From the NCBI GenBank assembly GCA_002943765.1, contig PQWQ01000013.1:248001-312000 (forward strand): a stretch of DNA of 64,000 nucleotides, in the 5' to 3' direction. The position numbers and the translations under genes were made by a program. Positions 1 through 12,500 of this stretch are shown here, one piece after another (within the stretch, counting starts at the first letter, position 1; each line of letters starts with the position of its first letter). Source of the stretch: Psoroptes ovis. Its lineage: Eukaryota > Arthropoda > Arachnida > Sarcoptiformes > Psoroptidae. The notes below the pieces were generated by a model. That model worked only from the letters and a program-made list of their open reading frames with translations. It ran no database searches and was not told where the DNA came from.

Positions 1-997
1 CCAACGTTTTCTGGTCAACGTCTCCCATTTGATGGCTAATATACGTTGTTATTTTATCCAGTACAATAGTTTTAATATTCTGGATTCCAGACGCTGATAG
101 TTCGATTCTTTCCATCAGAATCCATGCGTTTCTTAGTTCTTCTAAAATTCGCTCAATACCCAGCAAATCGAAATCGTCTTCAAGCGACGGAAGGCACTCA
201 AGTTGATGTATTATGCGGCGTTCAACTTCGCAATTATTATAGAATTTCTGTCTCAATACCTTTTTAACAGTTTCATAATCTTTATGATCACAAAGACTTT
301 TAATAGTTCTGGCGCTTGCTTCGTCCAATTTTTCTTTAATAATTTCAATTTTTCTTTGCGGCGGCAGTGTGCAAATATCTAACATGGAAGCAAGGCTTTC
401 AAAAAAATTTCCGAACTCTAAGAATTTTCCTGAGAACGGCTTGGTTTGTCTTATCTCGTTCAATAAAAGTTCATTTGACATAATAACTGGTGGCGTATCT
501 GTCATTATTATTTGTGGTGCTTGCTCATCTGTCGTTTTGGTTTGTCGTGTTTGCTTAGTTTCTGTGCCCTTTGTTTGTGTGACTTGGTCTTCATCTAAAT
601 CTGGTTCAATATTTCTTAATATGTTTTCATCAGTCAAATCGATTTGTTTTGATCTCTCTAAAATTTCTTTTACATCAGCTTTCTTTAAAAATTCTGTTGT
701 CGCCACACTAAACTTGTCGATTTCCTCGACTTTTCTTTGATATTCTTCGGACAATAATATAAATTTTTCTTCATCTATGGTCAATTTTTCCATTGTGCAA
801 TATCTTTTTATTGTCTGCCATGTTTTTTCGTAGTCCCCTATCGCCGAATCAAGTTTATATTTTTTTAAAATAAAGGACTGGATATCGACACTGTCACTTA
901 GGAGAACATTATGTAGTTCAGTAATTCTCCTTCGGACGCCAGGCCTTTTTTGCGTTAATTCGGCCATTTCTTCTTTAAAAGGTATTTGTTTTGCCAT
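1..997 (-). CDS. BEL/Pao-like retrotransposon Gag, partial (runs off the left edge)
   Basis: An uninterrupted minus-strand frame of 332 codons starts at the ATG at 997-995 and stays open to base 1, so only the N-terminal part is seen. The first ~190 residues are charged and probably coiled. A hydrophilic Thr/Gln linker follows, then a segment with the layout of the DUF1759-type Gag domain of BEL/Pao elements: a Phe-Ser-Gly entry motif, aromatic residues spaced as in the W-x-x-F-x-x-x-F core, a Tyr-x-x-Val-x-x-x-Leu stretch and a C-terminal helical repeat. Base composition is clearly richer in GC than the flanks, as expected of an inserted element. Protease and RT would lie to the left, outside the window. 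Family assignment is by pattern only. A Ty3-like Gag is the main alternative, since the Ty3-like Gag at 14049 shares this fold. Confidence 0.6.
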   Translation of the reverse strand, partial: MAKQIPFKEEMAELTQKRPGVRRRITELHNVLLSDSVDIQSFILKKYKLDSAIGDYEKTWQTIKRYCTMEKLTIDEEKFILLSEEYQRKVEEIDKFSVATTEFLKKADVKEILERSKQIDLTDENILRNIEPDLDEDQVTQTKGTETKQTRQTKTTDEQAPQIIMTDTPPVIMSNELLLNEIRQTKPFSGKFLEFGNFFESLASMLDICTLPPQRKIEIIKEKLDEASARTIKSLCDHKDYETVKKVLRQKFYNNCEVERRIIHQLECLPSLEDDFDLLGIERILEELRNAWILMERIELSASGIQNIKTIVLDKITTYISHQMGDVDQKTL

Positions 998-1368
998 CTT
1001 ATTTTCTTGTTTGTCTTTTTAATTGGAGAGAAACGAAATTTTTAGTATAATCTGAATTCTTACTTACAAAATTTTGTAAATGATTGGTCGAGACTGTGAA
1101 TGATTCTTTCTCGCTGTCTTTTCCGCTGATTATATTTTTTTTCTTCTTCGTAGTGATGACACTTTGAGGTTTATTATTCTTCTTCTTTGATGACACTTTG
1201 AGGATTTTTTTTTCTCTTCTTCTTATTCACTATTGCCGCTAGTGAATTTATCTTCTGATTTGAACTTCGTGGCTTCGGGCACGCTATGTTCAAATCTTGC
1301 TGGCTTAACACGAAAAAGTCTAAGTGACACTGGGTAGAATTTTGCGCTGCTCGCAATCAACTTAACAC
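998..1368 (-). repeat. Probable 5' LTR/leader of the BEL/Pao-like element
   Basis: Upstream of the partial gag the sequence keeps a higher GC content until about 1368, where the minus strand reads TGTTAAGTTGATT, a plausible LTR 5' terminus. Two direct copies of GATGACACTTTGAGG lie at 1154-1168 and 1189-1203. The second LTR is outside the window, so neither end nor the primer site can be proven. I could not find a convincing primer-binding site. Confidence 0.35.
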
Positions 1369-2577
1369 AATTTTTGTGTTTTCAAAATGCCATCCATTTT
1401 ATTGGAATTATTCAATATTTATATGATTTGTTTAGGGGAAATGGGTCCAGGCATACAATTGTGTTTCACTTCTATGATTGCCATATTCGGGTTAACAACA
1501 ACATCGGAAGTCCGAACGATTACAACTTTTCATATTTGGAATATTTGATTTTTGTTCAATCCCATAAATTCATTTCATAAAATCTGTTGTTGATTTCCTG
1601 TTTGTACTTGCCTAATTCGGGATTTATTTTTGATTCCAAATTTATACATTACATACATTTTTTTGGTGAAAATTTTGGGTGAAAAAGTAAATATTTGCAT
1701 TTTTCTTCTATTTGAATACAAAAATATTGCCATCACTATTTCTTTTAATTATTCAAGAAAAATAATTAAGAGATAGTGATGTCATTTTATTTTCTTGAAG
1801 AATTTTTCAATATTTTCTCATTGAAATTAATAGAAAAAATTAACAGGAACAATTAGTGAAATTAACATTCATTTTACTTTCAAGTTTGAATAAAAAGTAA
1901 AAGTCAAATGAAATTCAACAGAATTTATATCAATGTTAAAAGAAAAATGTCATTCTATTTGAGATGATCAGACAAGAGAAAAAGAAACGGTAAATTCAAT
2001 TTGAAACTCCATTTATTTGACTGATGATGATTTCATTCGTAAAATTTATGTCGGAACAAGAAAAGTGAAAATTATTATAGACAAAAAAAAAATAATTGAA
2101 ATAAGTGAAATTTTATATTTTATTTTTCTTAAGGCTTTAGATTTTTTACGGATGGAATTATTATTATTAGAATTTTTTCAAGTATCATTCAATTCAATTT
2201 GGCTATCATTTCGATTCATTCGGGAATTGTCAATATAATAATAACTAGTTTTAATGGTTATTATTATATAAAGATAATGATTCGGTCAAATTTGTCATTT
2301 GTATCAAATGATAGGGGATTTTTTCATTCTCAGTAATTCTATGATATTTTTTCTTCTATAATTTCCTATACACGAATTCAGGACGAACAATGAATTATTG
2401 CAAAATCAATTTCAAAGAATCGAAATCAAAATCAATTTAATGATTTTTTTTTTCAATCTCAAAGATCAAATAAAGGCATACTATTATTAATTTTTCTAAT
2501 TTACCTGATATCATTACAACGACAACAACAAAAACAAAAATAATAACAAAAATTGAGCAAAAATAAGCTCAACTTAC
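1369..2577 (-). other. Adenylyl cyclase intron sequence, no gene seen
   Basis: The stretch lies between the probable retroelement terminus and the splice donor of the last visible adenylyl cyclase exon. It is AT-rich with short random frames only. The continuation of the cyclase C1a domain, expected just after Gly-Gly-Leu-Pro-Gly, is not found here on the minus strand. The intron therefore runs at least to the left edge of the window and would contain the retroelement. Confidence 0.5.
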
Positions 2578-5500
2578 CCAGGTAAACCACCAGATTCCAT
2601 GTGATTGGCAAGTGTAACATCATTTGACCATACATCGAATTGCCATTTTTGTAATCCAATTACACCACACAACACTGAACCTGAATGTATACCAATTCTG
2701 AATCGGTATATTTTGTTTTTCGTTTAACAATTTATATATAATTAATAAAAAATTTAATCAACCGTAAAGAAAAAAAAAAATATTGAACAAAACGAAACAT
2801 GTGCCATAGAAAAAATCTTCGATTAAAAAGAAATGAAACAAAAATAAAATAATACAAACCTCATGTTTAAATCTACACCAGTTTTTTTACGAACATGTCT
2901 AAAAAATAGTCGAAGGGCAGCAATGGGAAAAACAAATTAGAAATATTAAAAAAGAAAGAAACGAAAATGAAAAGAAAATCCCAAATAATTAGATAGGGAT
3001 CAATTGATATAATTGATAATGATAAAGAATAATATCAGAATGTAATATAAAATCATGAAAATAGGCAGTAAATATCTAAATTTTCATTTGACATTCATTC
3101 TATGTATTATTTTAAATGTAAAAATAATATCACTAATTGGATATAATTAATATTTCTATTTTTTATTTCTATTTTTTTCGGTTCTAAATTCTGCTATAGA
3201 TCCAACTAGAATTTAAATGATGTAAAACATAGCAAAAAAATAGGACAAATTTGCACTTTTAACTGAAAATTTATTATTATCATCATTATTTATTTCTGTT
3301 TTTTTTCCGATATAATTTTCATTAAATTATATCCTTTCAAACTGGAATCTTTTCGAAAATTTTTGCATCAATGAATTCAATATTTATTCAAGTAAATATT
3401 GATTATATCCCTACACAAAATATACCATAAATACTTTTTTTGTTCAAAAAAAAAAAAAAAAAAGAAAATAAAACAATAAACTTTCAATACAGACACGCAC
3501 ACACATTGCCAATTTACAAAGATATATTCATCGCTAATATTGCTATCATTATTATTGTTATTGTTATAATCAATATGTGATAGCTTTTAATTTGCAATGG
3601 AATTAGTTCTTTGTTTATTATTATTATTATAGTTGCTATTCATTTATTTATTTTACAATTTCACAGCTGAATATAATGATGATATAATCATTAATATTCA
3701 CCATTTGTGTAAATACGGAATGCACATTATTTCGCCAATAATAATATTATTACAATTTCATGATAATCATACTAAAATGGTACTTGGTTCTTTCGGGTTT
3801 TATGATGATGAAAAGCGAAAACAATTGAACGAAGAAAAAAGGATTCATTTTTTTTCTTGTTTCGTTTTAATGGAATGGATTATCACTGTTTGAATAATGA
3901 TAATTTTTTTTCAATGGAGAAAAAAAATTTTCATGATAATTAATGAATTCAATTTTAAATCTATGTTCGTATCTTTCACTTTACATTGTCTTGCACTGGT
4001 ATTTAATTTATTCAAAAAAAAAAAAAATTTCTAAGCAAAAACTTACTTTATATCTTCGATCATGTGTAATCCCATTTCAACACAACAATGTGCATGATCT
4101 TTACGGGCTGTCGGTAATCCACAAACACAATAATAGCAATCACCTAATAATTTGATACGATGACAATGATTTTCCTGTATGTATATCATATGATAATAAT
4201 AAATGAATTTCAACGATAGCAAAAAAAAATGAAATTTAAATATCATGCAACAATACATTATTATTTTAATTATTTAGGAATATCATAATTATAATGTCCG
4301 TTTATTTTCTCATTTTTCTCTCCCATTTCATTATTTTAACATTTTTTTTTTTTTGATTAATTATTCAAATACAAAATGCCAACATAATGAAGATAAGAAC
4401 TTGTCTAATTTTAATTAAAAAAATGAATATTTCAAAACTTGAATATTCTTGAAATTTGAAATTAGAACATGCAATTCCAGAAACAAAAAACAAAAGAAAA
4501 TTATAAATTTCGATAAATTTACACCATAAAACACGCAAATGGGAAAAAATAAATAATAATAATAATAATAAGGATAATAGCATCAATCAAATTAATTTTT
4601 TTTATTTTTATCGAAAAACAATAGAATAAATAGTTGATTGAAAAAATTGAATTTCAAAGCTATTTACAGCCGTTTTTTCAAGGATGTTTAAGGTTATTTA
4701 GGGAATTTGTTTTCTTGCTGCTCACATACACACACGCACACACATACATATTTTTTTCGGATCAAATAATGAAATTGAATTTTTTTTCTTCATCTTTTAT
4801 TTTTCAATTCAAAGATCGGAAACAGTAGCAGATGTAATTTGAAATTTGTTATCGAAAAATAATGGAAATTTTTTTTCTAATATTATTCATGTAATTTGTA
4901 TTAAAAATAGAAATAAATTCGAAAAGAATCTATTCAAAATCGGTTTCTTTAAGAGAAACTTTATGGATAGAGAGGAAAAAAAAATAAAAATAAAAACAAT
5001 TTGAATAGAATATAGAATTGAACCGAATGGTAAAATTGAAATGGGAATTTATTTTCAAAAAAAAAAAAAAAAAAATGAAAAATGAAAAAAATTTCATTAA
5101 CATACCTCAGCTTTATGATCGAAACGTGCATAAAGATCATTCAATACATTAACCAATTCTTGTGCTGAACATTTTGATGCTAATGCTGTAAATCCTTGAA
5201 TATCGGCAAATAATATGCTATAAACAAATAGACAACCATACAAAAACACATTTGTTTGAAATGGATAGATGAAAATTAATTATATTTTTCTATATTTTCA
5301 TTTTATTTTTCTTAAATTTAAAAATTCAAATGCATTCATTCATATGTGATTATGTAATTCAATTGTATTTTGAATTTGTTGAACAAGAATAATAAGAATA
5401 ATCAAATGTAAAATATAATAAGAAAATGAATGTGATATACATATGAATAGATTTAAATTAAAATTAAAATTTAAAAAAATCAAAATGACTTTCAGATAAA

Positions 5501-8500
5501 TGATGTGGAAATTGTAAAGCAAAATGTATTATTTTTTTTCAAAAAGTAAATGAAAAATAAAAATTAAGAAACGATTATATTATTGATATTATTATATTAA
5601 AAAATGGACATTAACATTGAATTGAATTTCACTTTTTCTTATCAAGTTTTGATAATAGATTTTATCTCTCTCGCTCTCGCTATTAAACAATTTTTTCATT
5701 TCTATTTTTCGTGTTCATTTCGCTTCACTCGTTATCTTTGTTCAAATGCATCGAATTTACTTTGATATATTTTTTTCAATAGTATCAAAAAAAAAAAAAA
5801 AAAAAAAAATGTTTGAAAATCTATCGATTCTGCATCTGCTTCGTTATTTTTCGAGCTATTTACTTTTGATTCTTAGATATTCTCACATTATTCTATTTAT
5901 ATTTTATGTCAAGAAAGATAGAGAATTGTAAAGAATCGAAGAATCATTTTTCTCTTTCTTGAGAATCATTTATTTTGATTTTCTTCTTCATAAATTTTCG
6001 TTCAATTTTGCATTCATTTTCCTCTCGTGCTCGATTCTAGTGTGTGTGTATGTGTGAGTTGACTCTATTATTTCAATTGCCATTCATTGTTACCAATCAT
6101 ATGAATTAATATGATATGTACAGTATTGCCGAAACACTATGCCTAAATAGTGGCCTGGAGCTAAAAATGAATATTATACATTAGTAAATTATTGTATATT
6201 GATGGACTAAAAGAAAAAAACGTATTGAATTTGCTTTTTTTGTTTGCAATTCTGAATTTAATTTTCTAGAATTCAAATGAAGAATGAAAAAAGGAATAAT
6301 AAATAGAATACACACACATCGAAATATAGAAATATCAATATAGAAAACAATAGCGATTGCAAAATTGCCAAAAAAATAAAAAGCAAATTCAATTTGAGAA
6401 AATTAAAAATCTGTTTGAATTTGGTGAATTTCTGTATATCAATATATAACCAAGCAAACAAACATTTCGAGCAAGCAAACAAATGAAAATAAATAGCTAT
6501 TTAAATTGATTGAATGAATGAGTCTTTTAATATCTAAAATTGAATTAATATATGAATGAATGAACAAAAATTGATAAAATTGAATATTTCTTTATTTTTC
6601 TATTTCATTTTTTCAAATTTATTTAATAGATTATTGATCTGAAAAAATGAAAAGATATTTCAATCAATTTTGCATTTTATGTATTTATGTATGTGAATAA
6701 TTCATTTGATTTTTTCTCTTGAAAATTTTGTTTCATATGAAATCGTATTAAATTTTTCATAAATTTTTTACTGGGAAAGAAAATAAATTTTGATCTGGAT
6801 TTTCTCCAAAACAAAATCAAGAATCATAAAAAACAAGAAAAAAGTTAAGAAAAGAATTTTTTTTTCTTAAACCAGATTATATGTCATTCTATTGATTGTA
6901 TTGAATATTGATTGAGATTTCTAATAGATTTCTTTTTTTTTCTCATCATTTGTTTTTCGCTATAATCCCACTAGTGATCATTTGGCAAAAAATGAGATGG
7001 ATTTAATTTGAGCGATAAATTTTTCGATCAATTTCTATCTCTAGAATGTGATCTTCGGTGCAGCATTTGGTGTAGATTGATTAAATGAAAGTTTGTATAG
7101 ATTCATTTGAACAAAAATGATAATAATAATACAAAAGAAGCTTACCTAACATCTTTATAACAATGGATATAGATTTTATGAAATTGTGATGGCAATAAAT
7201 TTTTGCATGAATGTTGATGATTATCGTCTTGATTTGCAATATCTGATATGATTTCCATTGCCACGAATTTCGGTAATACTGATATCAATAATTTTTCCTT
7301 TAAATTAATGAGAAAAATATTCATGAATTATAATCAAAATCTTTCATTTATTGATGTGTTCATTTACTTGTTTAGTATTTTCACATTCAATTTTATAGCG
7401 TGTTTCAATCGAACGGCGTGTTTCTAAAAATGCATTACGTTGTGCGCAATCAGTCAAATATTTCGTATATAATGATATAAGATTTATGCACGAATATAGA
7501 CATAAATTTGCGAAAATTAATTGTAATGAATTTTGTTGTTGATGATGATCATTATTTTCATGTAAAAAAAATATAATACGAAATGTTAAATCAATTATTG
7601 ATGTTATTATGGAACATATTGTACACCACGATAATGGTAATGGTAACATTGCATATATTATTAATATTGTTAAAAATGTATGCCAAACAGCACCATCATA
7701 GCCAATCATTAATGTTGATTGATTTATAACATCACCATTATCATTTTTATCATTATTATTATTAATATAATTAGTGTGGAATGATTTATTATAGCTGAAA
7801 AATATTTCTGGATCGAAACCCATTTGGCCTGAATATATAATGAGAAATAAGATAAGAAAAAAATTTACAGTAGAATGGATGTTGATTCAAAATGAAAATT
7901 AAATCATGGAAATTATAGACGAACCTTCAATAGTGAATATGGTCCAGCTAATTAATGCACCAATATATAGATGATTGTTAGCGAAACGTTTCCAACAAGT
8001 AATTAATACAATTACTAGACAATTAAATATAATCCATATGATTGTAAAAAAGGCACGTATATTTTTCAATATTCTTTTTAGACGATTTCGATAATATAAG
8101 TTTTCATTTTTTTCATTATTATTACTAATAATTTTTACATTTTCATAGACAAAATCATTGATATTGTTATAATTATTGACGAGTAAATCATAATTATTCA
8201 AAATGTTTGCTACGTGAAGTAAAAAAAAATTGAGGCCAATAGAAATCGATCGAATATAATAGAAGAATCAAGAATAATTTTCCCATAATTTCATTTTCAA
8301 AATATGCGAATGTACAGAGACACAAAACCATAATAAACCAATTCCATATGGTCATTTTATGTTATTCCGAGTCGCATGAGTGAAAAAGGAAAAAAAATGA
8401 AAATGAAGGGCTGAAAACGCTTATTTGAGAAATTCACTTACCATCTTTACGAATTCCATTCGTTAATAATGATGATGAACTCGAATAATGATCATTGACT

Positions 8501-9157
8501 TTGTGATGATAATTCCTTCGATAATTTTTTAGTTGATTATTATTATTGTGCTGATGGTGGTGATGATGTGATCGATGTTGATGATGATGATGATTATGTG
8601 AGTAAATTATATTGTCAACGTTATTTTGTGAATAATGGAAATGATCCTTGTTTTCATATTGGAATTTATCAATTTCATTATCATTATGAATTAAATTTCT
8701 TTTCATTATTTTTATTGATCCATTGTTGCTATTAGTATCATTATTATTATCCATCAATGAAGATGTTGATGTTAACAACAAATGATTGGTATCAATTTTA
8801 TTTGAATTATTATCAATGAAAACATTATTGTAATTATAATTATAGGAGAAAAAATATGCTAATAAAAATATAATTTTAATTAATATATCAATCGAATTGA
8901 CAATAACCAATGATTTTTGCCGTTGTCGTTGTGAATAACGTTGATATGCAGATTCTAAATGTTTATCTTTGAATTGATTGGTTAAGTTTAATATAAATAT
9001 TCCTATTCAATAGAAATGATGGGGAGAAAAAGGGGAAAAATCAAAAATGTATATTTCAAATGGCACAAATTCAATCAATAAATTAATCAATTAGATATAA
9101 CAAACCTTTATAATTAGAGCTCCAATTATCCAACGAGAATGTTGTTGTCGACATCAT
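2578..9157 (-). CDS. Membrane adenylyl cyclase, ADCY2/Ac76E type, 5' part (C-terminus outside window)
   Basis: This enzyme makes cAMP from ATP at the plasma membrane. Nine exons: 9106-9157, 8442-9002, 7925-8209, 7368-7828, 7146-7297, 5106-5217, 4047-4174, 2860-2898 and 2578-2697, all with GT/AG ends and matching phases, giving ~636 residues. The start is an ATG pair at 9157/9154. An N-terminal LESAYQRYSQRQRQ stretch precedes six membrane segments between residues ~45 and ~440. The C1a catalytic domain follows: LLISVLP, the first metal-binding Asp in ILFADIQGFT (~508), the second in LLGDCYYC (~551), then HSGSVLCGVIGLQKWQ and DVWSNDVTLANHMESGG. The Val-Ile-Gly-Leu-Gln wording points to the ADCY2/4/7 group. 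The loop after the first membrane segment carries a ~110-residue Asn/Ser/His-rich insertion. The second membrane block and C2 domain lie beyond the left edge. Confidence 0.9.
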
Positions 9158-9397
9158 GAATATGATTTCGTTTAGTTTTTTTTTTTACTTTTCTTTCAAA
9201 TCAAAATTCTACATTTGAACATGTGAATGAGCAAAATCTGAAAAGAGATAACATAATAATAATGAATTCATGAAGATTAAATCAAATTCATTTTTTGATA
9301 TTTCCATCAAAAAAAGACAAAAAAACATCAACATCCGCAAATCCAATATGTTTTCTAGTTTTTTCGATTGACTAAACAACAGCAGCAGCTTATAAAT
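9158..9397. other. Upstream flank of the adenylyl cyclase gene
   Basis: AT-rich sequence directly upstream of the cyclase start codon on the minus strand. It presumably holds the 5' UTR and promoter, but no defined element could be recognised apart from poly-T runs. Confidence 0.4.
9390..9397. repeat. Left copy of the 8-bp MITE target-site duplication
   Basis: TTATAAAT, identical to the copy directly right of the element at 9573-9580. Confidence 0.9.
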
Positions 9398-9572
9398 CAG
9401 TGATTCCCAAAATGGGCGATATCGCCCACCAGTGGGCGATTCAGCAATTAAGGTGGGCGATGATGGTCCATGGGTACATTATTGGGCAATGGACATTTCT
9501 TAAGAGGTGGGCGATTGAGAATATTTTTTTTGTGAAAGTGGGCTATGGCCCCAAAAAGTTTGGGAATCACTG
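9398..9572. mobile_element. Non-autonomous hAT-type MITE, 175 bp
   Basis: The element begins CAGTGATTCCCAAA and ends TTTGGGAATCACTG, a perfect 14-bp terminal inverted repeat of the form common in hAT elements. It is flanked on both sides by the identical 8-bp target duplication TTATAAAT (9390-9397 and 9573-9580), the duplication length typical of hAT. The interior has repeated GGGCGAT/ATCGCCC blocks near the left end that can fold back. There is no transposase; the 72-codon frame across it is incidental. Perfect duplication and intact ends suggest fairly recent movement by an autonomous partner elsewhere in the genome. Confidence 0.92.
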
Positions 9573-12500
9573 TTATAAATGGACCAAAATTCATTCAAAC
9601 ATGAAAAAAAGATTATAATTATCAATAATGTCGTTATGATTGGTCATATAATGAACATAAGGCTAAAAATATTTAATTTTTTTTTTCATCATATTTGACG
9701 TTTGACATTTGCAAAAAGCAAAAGAATCATTTGTAAAATAGACAGTAGAAAAAAACATTGTAATTATCATTTTTGTATTTTCAGCTCGTAACTTTCATCG
9801 TTTTCAAGCTTAATAATACGAAAAACTCTGATAAAAGTTGTGAACAGAAGAAAGTAAAAATAAAATTAAATAAATAAATGAATTGCACAACAACAACAAA
9901 AGCAATCGAAAATTTATATATTTTCAATTTTATATTTCCATTATTTTCATTTATAAAATTTTTTGCCCGCAGGTTTTCTATCATATTATTATTATTATTA
10001 TTCGATGATTGATAATCATAATCAATATTAATTCATTGATGATTAAATTTTATTTGTTTTTTCTCCGTTTTTCAAAACTTTTCCATTGAATAGAATTTAT
10101 TACATCCTTTTTTTCAGGGTTTTATGTGTCTTTTGGGATTATTTGTGCCAAACGAAATAAAAAAAATTTGATAATAATTTTTCAATAATTAATCAAGAGT
10201 AAATTTTTCTTTTGTTTAATTCCGATGTGCAAGAAATCTTGGAAATTTTCAATGGAAAAAAAATTGAAAATTTAATGCTTTCCACTAAAAACATTGGGAT
10301 CGCTGCCATTTACAATTTTTTGAACTGGAAAAATCCATTCATTCTTATTCAAATTGGTTCATTACAAGAAAATGAAAGTAAATGGAAATGAAACAAAAAT
10401 AATATTTGCAAAAACAGAGAAAAAATGCAAATGTATGAGATTTTGCATCTATTGTCAAGAAGATTTGTCATCTTTTTTCTTATTTTTTTTTAATTTTGCC
10501 TTGTATTTCAGACAGAAAATGTTTACTAATCAAAATTTTTTGGCTCTTAATATTCGTGAAATAGGAAATTCATGAATATTTACAAACATTCACTATAAAT
10601 AACCAAATTATATTCCATGAAATGATTATATTATCATATTTTCAATATCAATATACGAAAGCGACCAAAGGATAAGAATGTCATAAAATTATGGTACAGA
10701 TTTTTCGGAATAATTATAATAAGATCATTATTGATTAGTTAATATTATTGTAATTTGATTTAGATGCATTTGGCTTTGACAAAAAAAAACCAACCTCATT
10801 CGAATATTTTATTTCCATTCATTTATTAGTGCATGCTGTGTTTTATTAGATAATCTATGAGAACATTCATCATATAAAATTATTAAAAATTCATTCGAAG
10901 AAATATGAATCAAAGCCCTGAAAGCGAAACAAACCATTTGGTTGTAATGAATTATTTCTCATAATTATTCGTAATTAATTTGATAAAGATGGTTTTAATG
11001 GTTAATTTGATACGGTAATTATTTCAATATGATGTGGAAAGAAATATGTTATGAAATGCTTTTGGATGCCAAAAAAATGGTGTACCATAAAATTTATGTT
11101 TAATAATTTAAAATATGTTGCTCCCAGATAGAAATTTTAGACATTCAAGACATGTATATCACATTCACTTCATATTTGCTTCAAGTGCAAACAAATAAAT
11201 TTTTAAAATAAATGTTAAATCATCATCATCAACAAGAAGTGGGGAAAAGATGGTGAAATAAAATGGTATTAATCATATATTATTAAATTTTTTTCTCTTT
11301 GAAAATGAAACACAATCAATCAAATATGGAATGAAGCAAATTCGTTCAAGAATTGAAAGAAAAAAAGTATTATTGCTATCATATCATGAAATGAGAAAAC
11401 ACATTCTATTGAAGAATTAACAATCGATTTATTAATATCAATTTCGATAATTCATTCATTCGCTCATTCATTCAAGTGGTTTCATTGGTTCACTTCAAAT
11501 TGAAGATAAATATCAACAATGGTTCAAATAATTCAAATAATATTATGAATTTGTGAATTTTACAAGGTGAATTTGCGAATTTCCTCCTTTTATCATCATC
11601 CATCGACATTCATTTTGTTTTTCGTGTTTTGTTATTGTTATTGTCTTATAAGCTTGCTCCATAAATTGTACATTCATCATTTCCATTGAATTTAAGTGGA
11701 CCAGAAAAGCATATAAACGTTTGACGTTTAACATCGTGAAAAAAATATACAAATACAAGTGAAAATGTGAAACAATCAATCTTGAGTATCTTTTCATGGT
11801 TGGATTATATTGATTATTATTATTATCGTTACTATTATTATCATTATTACGATTATTTATCATCTCAAAGATTCGTGCTTTGTTAACATTTTATGTTTTG
11901 TGTTTCCTTTGGTGCTTTTTTCACTTTTTATTAAAAAAAATTTAATAAAATTGACACTTTTGATAATTATTTTCATTTATTTTTCTTCTTTTTTTGGGTG
12001 CTTTCAAATCATGCATCATTATTGGACACAATTATTATTATTATCGTCAGATAAAAATGAAATAAAATACAATGTCAACTCGAAATTGAATGTAATTTTT
12101 CCTGTTAAATCATAAATATCTATGTTTTTACGATGTAAGAAAGGCGAATCGAAAAGGTTAGCGAAGAAGTGGATTTGATGACCGAAATTTCTTCTTATTT
12201 TCGTTTGTTTATTTATTCAATTTTATTTGTAATTATTGATTATTTTATTTAATTCTTGAACCTTTATAAAGATTGTGAATTTGTGTTATATGTTACAAAC
12301 ATTTACAAGTGATGTGACGTGTGTGTTCGTGTAAAACGATTCTCATACTAAAATGACAACGGTCAAATTCATTGCTTTATTAAGACCTCTAGGCAAAAAC
12401 AACTAGGGTGGCGCTGCATGGTAGAACCAACCGTCAAAACGGCGACTTCGATTTCTTAATTTCGATTTTGATCTGAATTTAAATTAATAGAATCAATGTT

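Noticed and set aside
369..740. Plus-strand frame of 123 codons
   Set aside because: It is antisense to the open gag frame on the minus strand and has no family signature.
9400..9618. 72-codon plus-strand frame starting MIPKMGDIAHQW
   Set aside because: It is a reading of the hAT MITE ends and interior, bounded by the target duplication, not a protein.
11543..12115. Overlapping frames of ~100 codons on both strands
   Set aside because: The sense and antisense readings share an ATT/AAT repeat; poly-Asn and poly-Ile runs and no splice logic.
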